DNA from: an uncultured bacterium
GTDB lineage: Bacteria > Planctomycetota > UBA1135 > GCA-002686595
DNA: 64,000 bases
Direction: 5' to 3'
NCBI GenBank assembly: GCA_937896235.1
Contig: CALBMX010000048.1
Location: 54,891 to 118,890 of the forward strand
The notes under the pieces are model-generated. The model made no database searches. It saw nothing but the letters and a program-made list of their open reading frames with translations, and had not been told where the DNA came from. Shown one piece after another: positions 1 through 8,027 of the stretch. Made by a program: the position numbers and the translations under genes. Positions within the stretch are counted from its first letter, which is position 1; the number at the start of each line of letters is the position of its first letter.

Positions 1-803
1 AAGCGGTTGAGGGCACTTTCCGTCAGCGTCTGGAGCGGCTTTCCGTCTTCGGTCGAGAGCTTTCGCAGATAAAACTCGGAGAGCAAGCGAACATCGCCAG
101 TTCTCTCGCGCAACGGCGGGACCTCCAAGGTGATGACGTTCAAACGATAGAGTAGGTCTTGCCTGAACTCGCCTGTCCTTACCATTTCACCGAGATCGCG
201 ATGGCTGGCGGCTACTAGGCGCACGTCGACCTTGCGGGTCTTGTTCGAGCCAACCGGCCTCAACTCACCATCTTGGACCACCCTCAGGATTTTCGACTGC
301 ATCGCGAGGGGCATATCCCCGATCTCATCGAGAAAAACGGTCCCGCCATCGGCAGCGACGAAGGTGCCGTCGCGATCCCGCGAAGCATCGGTGAAGGCGC
401 CGCGTACATGGCCGAACAGCTCACTCTCTAAGAGCGAGGCTGTAATCGCCGCACAGTTCTCCGCAAGAAATGGTTTTGGCGAGCGGGGGCTCTGAACGTG
501 AATGGCCTTTGCTACGAGCTCCTTGCCAACACCCGTCTCACCGTGCACCAGAACGGGCACCTTGCTGGCGCTGACCCGCTCGATCATGTCGAACAAGCGC
601 TCCATCGCGGGACACTTGCCGATCATTCCAAAGCGACCGGCGAACTCCATGGGAAGTACGGGAGCTAGCACCTTCGCCTGACTGGCCCGCTCGCTAGCCA
701 CTGCGAGCAATGCAGCAAGCTGCGCTAGGTCGCCGGACTCTTCAGCTTCTCTGTGCAGAGCCTCTAGGGAGACGCCTACTTTCAACTGGAATGAATCGCT
801 CAC
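1..803 (-). CDS. Sigma-54 interacting AAA+ transcriptional activator, C-terminally cut by window edge
   Basis: Only the first 267 codons lie in the window. About 50 residues of helical leader precede the AAA+ domain, so there is no receiver domain at the N-terminus. Visible motifs are Walker A GETGVGKE (88-95), the L1 loop GAFTDA (135-140), Walker B near 155-166 (GGTVFLDEIGDM) and the distal FRQDLLYRLNV segment. The family hydrolyses ATP to open promoters bound by sigma-54 RNA polymerase. The loop is normally GAFTGA; here Gly is Asp. The GTG start is chosen because it overlaps the stop of the upstream helicase gene as GTGA, which suggests translational coupling. A DNA-binding HTH would lie outside the window. 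The target genes cannot be told from the sequence. Confidence 0.92.
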   Translation of the reverse strand, partial: MSDSFQLKVGVSLEALHREAEESGDLAQLAALLAVASERASQAKVLAPVLPMEFAGRFGMIGKCPAMERLFDMIERVSASKVPVLVHGETGVGKELVAKAIHVQSPRSPKPFLAENCAAITASLLESELFGHVRGAFTDASRDRDGTFVAADGGTVFLDEIGDMPLAMQSKILRVVQDGELRPVGSNKTRKVDVRLVAASHRDLGEMVRTGEFRQDLLYRLNVITLEVPPLRERTGDVRLLSEFYLRKLSTEDGKPLQTLTESALNR

Positions 804-3145
804 TTGAGCACCTTCAAGTTGGCGTAGCTCAGAAGTAGAGTGCGTCGTCCAGCAGAGTCAAACTTGACGGTCGCCCGCGCATTGGGCCCTGAGCCCATGA
901 GCTCTTCGATACTGCCGCTGCCGAAGTGGTCGTGGAAAACCCACATCCCCACTTTGAGGTTAGACGACTTATCGTCGAACGAACCCAAGGCATTCTCCAT
1001 CATCTCCACTTCCGATTCCTCACCGTAGAGTTCGGGGGGAATCTCGTCCAGGAAGCGCGAGGCATTGCGCGAGATAAACTCGCCAAAGTGGTTTCGCACC
1101 ACTGCGCGGGTGAGCACGAGCTGCTCGCGAGCGCGGGTGATCCCCACGTACATCAAGCGGCGCTCCTCCTCGATCCCCCCCTCTGACAGCATGGCATTAG
1201 CGTGGGGCAAGAGCTCGTCTTCCAGACCGGCGATAAACACAACTGGAAATTCCAACCCCTTGGCTGCATGCAGAGTCATCAGTGCGACTTGCCCGTCCTC
1301 AGAGCTAAAGCCGTCAACTTCGCTAACGAGGGAGACCTCTTGCAAGAAGCCCCGCAAGCCCTCCTTGGGGAACTCCTTGTCCCAGTTCTCTGCGCTGGCC
1401 ATCAGCTCCTCGACGTTCTCTGCGCGTGTCATCGCCTCGGGCTCGCCGTTGTCGAGGTGTCTCCAATAGCCGACATCTTCGATCACCTGTCGCAGGGAAT
1501 GCGAAGCGCCCAGGTCGGGCAGTGGCAGCCAGGATTCGAGCAGCTCGGCAAAGCTAGCCATACTATTTTTGGCGCGACCCCGGATGTTTGTAAGGGCCTC
1601 TTTGGAGGCGCAAGCCCGGCTCAGCGGCACCCTGCGGTCTGTGGCCCACGCACTTAGCTTCTCGACACTCTTCGCGCCAATACCGCGCGCAGGCACATTC
1701 AAGATGCGCGCGCAGGCAACGTCGGCAGAGGGATTGACGATCAGCTGCAAGTAGCTCACTAGGTCGCGGATTTCGCGCCGCTTGTAGAACTCGACACCAC
1801 CAACGATCTGGTAGGGAACACCCGCGAAACGCATCCCCCGCTCTAGGGCGCGCTGCATGAAGTTCACGCGGTAGAGGATCGCCATGTCGCCAAACGAATA
1901 GCCTTTCCCCTTGAAGTCATGGATCATGCCGGCGATTGAATCCCCCTCGTCATTCTCATCGCCACACTCCAACACACAGATATCGGAACCCTCTTCGCCC
2001 TCGGTGAAGAGGTCCTTCTCTTTGCGCTCAGAGTTGTTCGCAATGACGGCTTGGGCCGCCCTCAGGATCTTCTTCGTCGAGCGGTAATTCTGCTCGAGCT
2101 TGACCGTCTTCGCGCCGGGCCAATCCTGCTCAAAGTCCATGATGTTGCGGATGTCGGCACCACGCCATGCATAGATCGACTGGTCCGGATCGCCACAAAC
2201 GGCGAGATTTCCATGGTGGCCCGCAAGGTGTCTCGTCAGGCGATACTGAATGCGGTTCGTGTCCTGATATTCGTCGACTAGCACAAAACGAAAGCGCCGC
2301 GCGTACTGATCACGAACCCCGGGGTGCTGCTCAAAAATCTCCAGCGTCCGGATCAGAAGATCGTCGAAATCGAGCGCGTTGTCCTGGCGCATTTTTTCGT
2401 CGTAGCGGCGCCTGGTCCGCACAAGCACCTCGTCCTCATAGCCCTGAATCTGGCCGTCGTCACTGTGCTCCCCCGCCTCGGCCCAACTCGTGTTCTTCCA
2501 CTCCGAGATCCAACCCGAGACCATTCCGGGGCGGAACCGCTTCGTGTCGTAGTTCATCTCCTTCAGGATTGTCTTCACCAGCTGATTCTTATCGCTCGTG
2601 TCGTAGATGGTGAAGTCGCGGGTAAAACCTGGGAGTACCTCGATCTCGCGGCGCAAGATTCGGGCGCACATCGAGTGGAACGTGCTGATCCAGAGGCCCT
2701 TTTCCGGCACCAAGCGCTCGACGCGCTCGCGCATCTCTTTCGCGGCCTTGTTTGTGAAGGTGATCGCCAAGATCTCATGCGGCCGCGCGGCACCCGTACG
2801 AACGAGATGCGCGATGCGATGGGTGATCACGCGCGTCTTGCCCGATCCTGCACCAGCCAAAATCAGCAGCGGACCCTCGACCCATGTGGTCGCCTCTTTT
2901 TGAGCGGGATTGAGGCCCTCAAGGAGCTCCTCGATCGAAGCGGGATTTGAAGGCGTCAATCTCGCCACTATGGGCTCACCCGTATCCTCTGGCCCAACAT
3001 CCCAAATCGACGGTTCTGCCATCTCTCGATTCTCCGGCTCCGCATTCGCTTTCGCCAGAGCCTCTTCTTCATCCCACAAGAAATTGGTCGAAAACGATGC
3101 CTGTCCGGCCTCTTCTTTACCCGCGTCTGAATCCATTGCCGTCAT
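800..3145 (-). CDS. pcrA: UvrD/PcrA-type ATP-dependent 3'-5' DNA helicase
   Basis: Superfamily 1A helicase of 781 residues, close to the usual 720-780. It unwinds DNA in repair and replication-restart. In order: Q-motif LNPAQKEA (about 79-86), Walker A AGAGSGKT (97-104), motif Ia ITFTNKAAKEM, motif II VDEYQDTN, motif III DPDQSIYAWRGAD, motif V LHAAKGLEF and motif VI YVGITRARE. The C-terminal tail HFGSGSIEEL...VKF resembles the Tudor-like RNA-polymerase-binding domain of PcrA. An acidic extension of about 70 residues precedes the helicase core; a later start at Met43 is possible. The stop codon overlaps the GTG of the sigma-54 activator gene by 4 bases. Whether uvrD or pcrA is the better name cannot be decided here. 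Confidence 0.96.
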   Translation of the reverse strand: MTAMDSDAGKEEAGQASFSTNFLWDEEEALAKANAEPENREMAEPSIWDVGPEDTGEPIVARLTPSNPASIEELLEGLNPAQKEATTWVEGPLLILAGAGSGKTRVITHRIAHLVRTGAARPHEILAITFTNKAAKEMRERVERLVPEKGLWISTFHSMCARILRREIEVLPGFTRDFTIYDTSDKNQLVKTILKEMNYDTKRFRPGMVSGWISEWKNTSWAEAGEHSDDGQIQGYEDEVLVRTRRRYDEKMRQDNALDFDDLLIRTLEIFEQHPGVRDQYARRFRFVLVDEYQDTNRIQYRLTRHLAGHHGNLAVCGDPDQSIYAWRGADIRNIMDFEQDWPGAKTVKLEQNYRSTKKILRAAQAVIANNSERKEKDLFTEGEEGSDICVLECGDENDEGDSIAGMIHDFKGKGYSFGDMAILYRVNFMQRALERGMRFAGVPYQIVGGVEFYKRREIRDLVSYLQLIVNPSADVACARILNVPARGIGAKSVEKLSAWATDRRVPLSRACASKEALTNIRGRAKNSMASFAELLESWLPLPDLGASHSLRQVIEDVGYWRHLDNGEPEAMTRAENVEELMASAENWDKEFPKEGLRGFLQEVSLVSEVDGFSSEDGQVALMTLHAAKGLEFPVVFIAGLEDELLPHANAMLSEGGIEEERRLMYVGITRAREQLVLTRAVVRNHFGEFISRNASRFLDEIPPELYGEESEVEMMENALGSFDDKSSNLKVGMWVFHDHFGSGSIEELMGSGPNARATVKFDSAGRRTLLLSYANLKVLK

Positions 3146-3182
3146 AGGACGTGGATTCTAGCTAGGATGAGCGGCACGACCC

Positions 3183-4025
3183 ATGACTGTCCCCCCTTCT
3201 CTGCCAATCTCGTTCAATCCGCCCGCCTCAAGCGGCGTTCGCGTGCGCACAGCCAGCCGAACGTTCGATGGCGCACCTCTCCACCTGACCTTCTTGGACG
3301 GCAGCGAGCCCGATGAGGGCTTGATCGAGGCCGGCCTTGCGCGAAGGGATCAGCGTGATGGCGGAGGTTGGGTCGAGCTCGGCGACAGCTCCAAACGGGC
3401 GTGGGTCAAAGGTGGCCGCCTGACCGGCAAGAGCTCCTTCCGGCATGGTGCTCGGATGTTTTTCGCCCAGCACCCGCTCCCTCGTGTCGCCGAGTACAAC
3501 AACCTCACGTGGCTTCGACACTCGGGGTTCCCGGCAGCGGTCCCGTTAGTTGCCGGGGTTCTCCTGGGGAGATGGGGGCTTCCGCGAGCGCAGTTCTTAG
3601 CCACTTTGAAGGTCGATAAGTCGCGCAACCTTTTCGCGCTCCTCGCTGACGCGACCACCTCCAAAGACGTTCGGCGTGGTTCGCTTTCCGACGCGGGCCA
3701 CTTGGTGGCACAACTTCACCTGGCGGGGTTTGAGCACCGCGATTTCTTTGCGCGCAACCTCGTTCGAGACCAAGCCGGCACTCTCACAATATTGGACGCG
3801 TGGAGTGGCGGGCCCTGTAGCACCGCTCGGTTTTCGATGCGGGATGTCGCCGGTTTTCTTGCGGATAGCCAAGGTGTTCTGAAAGAGGCCGAAGCGGACC
3901 TCTTCCTTGGCGCTTATCTCTCGGAGACGAGCAGCGTAATCGAGGTCCCAACGAGGGCCCAAATCGATCGTGAAGTTCGTGCGATGGCGAGTGCGATGTC
4001 CCGCCGAAAGTCCCGCAGAGGTTAG
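3183..4025 (+). CDS. Lipopolysaccharide core / Kdo-WaaP family kinase-like protein
   Basis: A 280-residue protein with a small-kinase layout. A basic glycine-rich segment (KGGRLTGKSSFRHG, about 76-89) is followed by a conserved Glu in RVAEYNNL (about 104), a catalytic-loop sequence HRDFFARN (185-192) and a metal-binding Asp in LDAW (205) in place of the DFG of protein kinases. This fits the Kdo kinase/WaaP family, which phosphorylates heptose or Kdo sugars of lipid A core on the cytoplasmic side of the inner membrane. The gene is transcribed divergently from the helicase with a 37-base gap and faces the HDOD gene convergently. The substrate is inferred from family membership only. Confidence 0.78.
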   Translation: MTVPPSLPISFNPPASSGVRVRTASRTFDGAPLHLTFLDGSEPDEGLIEAGLARRDQRDGGGWVELGDSSKRAWVKGGRLTGKSSFRHGARMFFAQHPLPRVAEYNNLTWLRHSGFPAAVPLVAGVLLGRWGLPRAQFLATLKVDKSRNLFALLADATTSKDVRRGSLSDAGHLVAQLHLAGFEHRDFFARNLVRDQAGTLTILDAWSGGPCSTARFSMRDVAGFLADSQGVLKEAEADLFLGAYLSETSSVIEVPTRAQIDREVRAMASAMSRRKSRRG

Positions 4026-4155
4026 CCGACCTGGGCCGGGCTTTCCCGTTTTGCTCCCCGGCGCAACCCACTCTGCGCTGGTTGATCTGGCTCCGTGGCT
4101 GTACTTCATCTACGCCAAGGGCGTGGCACACCTAGGGCTAGGCCCCCGTGCCTGT

Positions 4156-5001
4156 CTAGCCGCCTGCCGGAGAGAGGAACTCATCCATGCGTAGGCGCAC
4201 CGAGACCATCACGTCTTCGAATCCAGCCCTGTCAAAGCCCAGATTCTCTCTACTCTCGAGGTTGACAGAGTAGGAGAGACCGTCAAACCCTACACCGTAT
4301 CCGAGGATCAGAGCGATACCATCGGCACAGTGAATGATGTCATAGAGGTCATCCGCCATGTCATCAACCGGAGGGTTGTGGTGGAAGCGGATCCCATTTA
4401 GCAGCTCTTCAGGCAAGCCCCAAGAGCGTCCGAGGGCCGCTCCGACTTGCGCGTGGTCGAAACCCCACTCGTCACGCTCCCGCGTTGTGACGTCGCTGCA
4501 GTTTGCATTCAGAACCGCAGTCACCTCTGCGGGTGGTATGACGAGGCCCATTGCAAGTTTCCCGATGTCGCGCAGTAGTGCAGCAGTGAAGGCGATGTTG
4601 GGATCCCCCTTCCGGGTGTACTGCGCAATCTCCTCGGCGGCGAGCGCCCCCGCGAGAGCCCCTCGCCATGCGTCGCCCTCTTCAAGTCCATACTCTTCCA
4701 CCGCGCCCCCGAGAGCTTCCTGGGAGGCGTGCGCCAAGGCGATTTTGAGCAGGTGATTTTCCCCGACTCGTTGTAGAGCTTCCTTTACGGAGGTTGCGGG
4801 CATTTGGAATCCCGCAGCCGCCGAGTTTGCGGCGCGTAGCACGGATGCAGACAGTGCGCTGTCCCGCATGACAATCGAAGATGTAGGCTCCTTGGCCGGA
4901 TCATCTTCGGCCCCGCAGAGGTTCGTAATCAGCTGTGTCACCGCTACCGGGATCGCGGGCAAGCGATCTAGACTCTTTAGGATTTGGTCAATACTGGCCA
5001 T
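4156..5001 (-). CDS. HDOD domain protein
   Basis: A 281-residue protein that is almost entirely one HDOD domain (about 8-215): LPAIPVAVTQLI at the start, IVMRDSALSASVLRAANSA, then the internal LLRDIGKLAMG and FDHAQVGAALGRSWGLPEELLNGIRFHH segments. HDOD proteins are non-catalytic relatives of HD phosphohydrolases and act as signalling scaffolds in chemotaxis, motility and c-di-GMP circuits. The start overlaps the 3' end of cheD by 25 bases, so the two genes are very likely co-transcribed and coupled. No output domain is attached. Confidence 0.88.
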   Translation of the reverse strand: MASIDQILKSLDRLPAIPVAVTQLITNLCGAEDDPAKEPTSSIVMRDSALSASVLRAANSAAAGFQMPATSVKEALQRVGENHLLKIALAHASQEALGGAVEEYGLEEGDAWRGALAGALAAEEIAQYTRKGDPNIAFTAALLRDIGKLAMGLVIPPAEVTAVLNANCSDVTTRERDEWGFDHAQVGAALGRSWGLPEELLNGIRFHHNPPVDDMADDLYDIIHCADGIALILGYGVGFDGLSYSVNLESRENLGFDRAGFEDVMVSVRLRMDEFLSPAGG

Positions 5002-5504
5002 AGCCTTTTCTCCTCATTTTGACTGCTAACGATCACTTGTCCGGTCCCAAGGTCTAGCTTCATATCGCGTACCGCGCTTCCGCCGCAGTCCTCGCCGTGA
5101 AGCACGATTCCGTTCTTCCAAAACAGCTTGCGTAGAACGGCGTGGTTCCGCTTTCCGATGCTATAGCCATCGGGATCGTCAAGAATCACGGCTCCACCCG
5201 CTGCGCATACGATAAGGCGTTCTCTCTGACCACCAAGCTCGCAGATAGCTCGAAACAGGGCCGGAACACCGGAAAGAGCGAACATATGTGGGTGCAACCG
5301 GGCCTTATCCTTATCGCGAGGCTGGCCCAACATGTAGTGCAACAGCCCGCCAACTTTTGTGATCGGGTCGTAGGCCGTAAGGCCAATGCACGATCCCAAG
5401 GCGCGGGTCGCCAGATATCCGATGGGATCGTCGGAACACTTCATGTCGGCGACGCCGACATCAATCCGATTCCCCTTCCAAGAAGTAGATGTATTGGCTG
5501 CCAT
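4977..5504 (-). CDS. cheD: Chemoreceptor glutamine deamidase CheD
   Basis: A 175-residue protein from the Met chosen here. CheD deamidates specific glutamines of methyl-accepting chemotaxis receptors and is controlled by CheC-like phosphatases. The catalytic Cys is visible in RALGSCIGL (Cys39) and the His in GGLLHYMLG (His56), with the family pattern ...GGAVILDDPDGYSIGKRNH and GGSAVRDMKLDLGTGQV. The frame is open further upstream, but that extension lies over the neighbouring gene and matches nothing in the family, so the internal ATG at 5504 is preferred. No Shine-Dalgarno is seen. It overlaps the HDOD gene downstream and follows an unknown small gene by 7 bases. No receptor or other che gene lies in the window. 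Confidence 0.92.
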   Translation of the reverse strand: MAANTSTSWKGNRIDVGVADMKCSDDPIGYLATRALGSCIGLTAYDPITKVGGLLHYMLGQPRDKDKARLHPHMFALSGVPALFRAICELGGQRERLIVCAAGGAVILDDPDGYSIGKRNHAVLRKLFWKNGIVLHGEDCGGSAVRDMKLDLGTGQVIVSSQNEEKRLWPVLTKS

Positions 5505-5511
5505 GAAAAAA

Positions 5512-5913
5512 CTAGGCTGCCAGTCCGATGGCTGGCTGAATGTACTCGAGCCTCTTGGGAGTCTCCCGGATGGGCCCACAACTCCCCCGCACCAATAGGA
5601 ATCTCGTGCGATGCACAAGTGGTCGTCCGATAGGCTTGTTCTGGTAGATCGAGGCACTCCGTCGAAACGGGCCGCGCATCTCCGATTCTCGCTTCGGGAT
5701 CACCACCCCTAGTCCGTCGTCCAGCTTGGCGGTTACCGCTGGTTCGTCGCTCCCCGCAAGACAGGCGTCGTCTAACCAAGCCAGAGACGATTCCAATGCT
5801 TCGACTCTTCGCTCGGATAGGTGGCTGCGAATCTGCTCTAGAAGGGCTGAATCAAGGTCCTCGGCTAGGCCGAAAGACCAGGAGAGCCGATCGACGAATG
5901 GTTGAAGATCCAT
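5512..5913 (-). CDS. Small hypothetical protein upstream of cheD
   Basis: I do not recognise this protein of about 133 residues. The start chosen is the Met of MDLQPFVDRLSW; an upstream ATG at 5958 would add 15 hydrophobic residues. The first half is acidic and helical (SALLEQIRSHLSERRVEALE), and the second half is basic. It ends 7 bases before the cheD start, so it is probably the first gene of an operon with cheD and the HDOD gene. It could be a phosphorylated-response partner or adaptor, but nothing in the sequence shows that. The frame could also be partly spurious. Confidence 0.5.
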   Translation of the reverse strand: MDLQPFVDRLSWSFGLAEDLDSALLEQIRSHLSERRVEALESSLAWLDDACLAGSDEPAVTAKLDDGLGVVIPKRESEMRGPFRRSASIYQNKPIGRPLVHRTRFLLVRGSCGPIRETPKRLEYIQPAIGLAA

Positions 5914-5939
5914 TAAGGAAGCAGGGCTACAGATAAAGA

Positions 5940-5958
5940 ATGGGATTGCCAATCCCAT
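5940..5958 (-). terminator. Hairpin downstream of hutU
   Basis: An 8-bp perfect stem (ATGGGATT with AATCCCAT) with a 3-base loop is followed on the minus strand by TCTTTATC. It is 150 bases after the hutU stop and overlaps the possible longer start of the small gene upstream of cheD. It may be a weak terminator or a structure in that gene's leader. Confidence 0.35.
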
Positions 5959-6107
5959 AGAAAAGTTGGGACATCGAAGTACCTATCGACCAAGCTACGA
6001 GGAGCTCTTTAGACCAATCAATGGCCACGACAGCGAGTACCATTCTTGCTACTCCTCGCTTTTCTCTCGCTAGCAGCCCTGCGCGCGTCTGAGATGTGGA
6101 GTGGCGC

Positions 6108-7805
6108 CTAGATCATCGGGAGATCCAAACCGCGCTGCTTAGCGCAGTCGATCGCCTCATCGTATCCCGCGTCTGCATGGCGCATAACGCCCGTGCCAGG
6201 ATCGTTCGTAAGGACTCGCTCGACGGCTCCGGCGGCCTCTTCGGTGCCATCGGCAACGGTAACCTGACCTGAGTGCAGGCTATACCCCATACCAACGCCG
6301 CCCCCGTGGTGAAACGAGACCCACGAAGCCCCACTTGCCACATTTAGCATCGCGTTCAAAATGGGCCAATCCGCGACGGCGTCCGTACCGTCTTTCATCG
6401 CTTCGGTTTCACGGTTGGGGGAAGCCACCGAGCCGCAGTCCAAGTGGTCGCGCCCGATAGCTATTGGTGCCGAGATCCTCCCCGTTCGAACGGCTTCATT
6501 AAACGCTAGGCCCGCCTTAGCGCGGTCCCCGTAGCCCAACCAGCAAATGCGAGAGGGAAGACCCTGAAACGCAATGCGCTCGCCCGCCATCTTGATCCAT
6601 CGACACAGGGCTTCGTCGTGAGGGAACAGGTCGAGGATAATTTGATCGGTGACAGCGATGTCGGCCGGATCTCCGGAAAGGGCGACCCAGCGGAAGGGAC
6701 CTTTGCCCTCGCAGAAAAGGGGGCGCACGTACTTAGGAACGAATCCCTCGAAACCGAATGCCTCCTCGCAACCGGCCTCTTTCGCAAAACCGCGCAAGTT
6801 GTTGCCGTAGTCGAACGTGTCCGCCCCGCGGTCCTGCAGAAGCAACATGGCACGTACGTGCTCGACCATCGTACGCAGGGACTCCGCCTCGTATTTAGAA
6901 GGATCGGACTTGCGCAGCGCCAGTGCATCCGCATAGGGCATCCCGCTCGGCACGTATCCATCAATCGGATCGTGTGCACTTGTTTGGTCCGTAAGGATAT
7001 CGGGAGTGACCTCGCGCTCAATCAAGCGGTTCAAGAGGTCGACAGCGTTGCAAACGACGCCGATCGACTTGGCAACGCCTTCGGCCTTCCACTTCAACGC
7101 AAGGTCTATAGCCTCATCGATATCGTGAACCATTACGTCGCAATACTTCGTATCCAGCCGCTTTTGAATACGCGTCTCATCGACATCCGCCGCCAAGCAA
7201 GTCGCCTCGTTCATCGTCGCCGCCAGTGTTTGAGCGCCGCCCATGCCCCCCATACCACCAGTCACCACCAGGCGCCCCTTGAGGGTCCCACCGAACAACT
7301 TGCGCGCAGAGGCTGCAAAGGTCTCATAGGTGCCTTGCAAGATGCCCTGGGAGCCGATGTAGATCCACGAGCCCGCTGTCATCTGGCCGTACATCATTTT
7401 CCCCTCTTCCTCTAGCTTGCGGAAGTGCTCCCAATTTGCCCACTTTCCAACCAGGTTCGAGTTTGCAATCAAGACGCGAGGCGCGCCCTCGTGAGTGCGA
7501 AAAACACCAACGGGTTTACCACTTTGAACAAGCAGGGTTTCATCGGCCTTGAGCCGCTGGAGCGTGCCAACGATCGCCTGAAAGCTTGGCCAATCGCGCG
7601 CCGCCTTGCCGCTGCCGCCGTAGACGATCAAGTTCTCAGGATCCTCGGCAACCTCGGGGTCAAGGTTGTTCATCAGCAAGCGCATGGGCGCCTCGACCTT
7701 CCAGTTCACACAAGAGAGAGCCGTGCCACGCGGCGAGCGCTGCGCGCCAGTGGCGATCTCGGAAAAGGGGTTGTGGGAAGAGCTTGTCGACGACATGGGG
7801 GCCAT
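6108..7805 (-). CDS. hutU: Urocanate hydratase
   Basis: 565 residues, matching the family length of about 555. It converts urocanate to 4-imidazolone-5-propionate, the second step of histidine degradation, with a tightly bound NAD+ as electrophile. The glycine-rich NAD site [10 protein letters not shown] lies at 183-192, [17 protein letters not shown] before it, and the catalytic region [16 protein letters not shown] near the C-terminus. All are intact. It is monocistronic here. The preceding pathway enzyme, hutH, lies about 2.5 kb away on the same strand with an unrelated sensor kinase gene between them in the other direction. hutI and hutG are not in the window. Met4 is an equally possible start. 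Confidence 0.97.
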   Translation of the reverse strand: MAPMSSTSSSHNPFSEIATGAQRSPRGTALSCVNWKVEAPMRLLMNNLDPEVAEDPENLIVYGGSGKAARDWPSFQAIVGTLQRLKADETLLVQSGKPVGVFRTHEGAPRVLIANSNLVGKWANWEHFRKLEEEGKMMYGQMTAGSWIYIGSQGILQGTYETFAASARKLFGGTLKGRLVVTGGMGGMGGAQTLAATMNEATCLAADVDETRIQKRLDTKYCDVMVHDIDEAIDLALKWKAEGVAKSIGVVCNAVDLLNRLIEREVTPDILTDQTSAHDPIDGYVPSGMPYADALALRKSDPSKYEAESLRTMVEHVRAMLLLQDRGADTFDYGNNLRGFAKEAGCEEAFGFEGFVPKYVRPLFCEGKGPFRWVALSGDPADIAVTDQIILDLFPHDEALCRWIKMAGERIAFQGLPSRICWLGYGDRAKAGLAFNEAVRTGRISAPIAIGRDHLDCGSVASPNRETEAMKDGTDAVADWPILNAMLNVASGASWVSFHHGGGVGMGYSLHSGQVTVADGTEEAAGAVERVLTNDPGTGVMRHADAGYDEAIDCAKQRGLDLPMI

Positions 7806-8027
7806 ACGTGAGTTGGGGGGAAGGGTGATCTTGACCCTAGCTTAACTAATCACAGACTCTTGGGATGGATCTGCCCTGCATGGACTATAGGAAATGTCGG
7901 TGCTAGTAAGCTCTCTAGCAAAATGAAGCTTGGCTGCCTTTCTCAAAAGTCGAGCCCATGGATTACAATGGATGCATCCACAAACGGATGATGTCCCCAA
8001 GATTCAACTTTTCGACTCGATAGCGAT

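Noticed and set aside
2324..2950. 208-codon frame antisense to the helicase gene
   Set aside because: It mirrors strongly conserved helicase codons and has no family pattern of its own.
5505..5657. N-terminal extension of CheD to 226 residues
   Set aside because: It lies over the neighbouring small gene in another frame and matches nothing in the CheD family.
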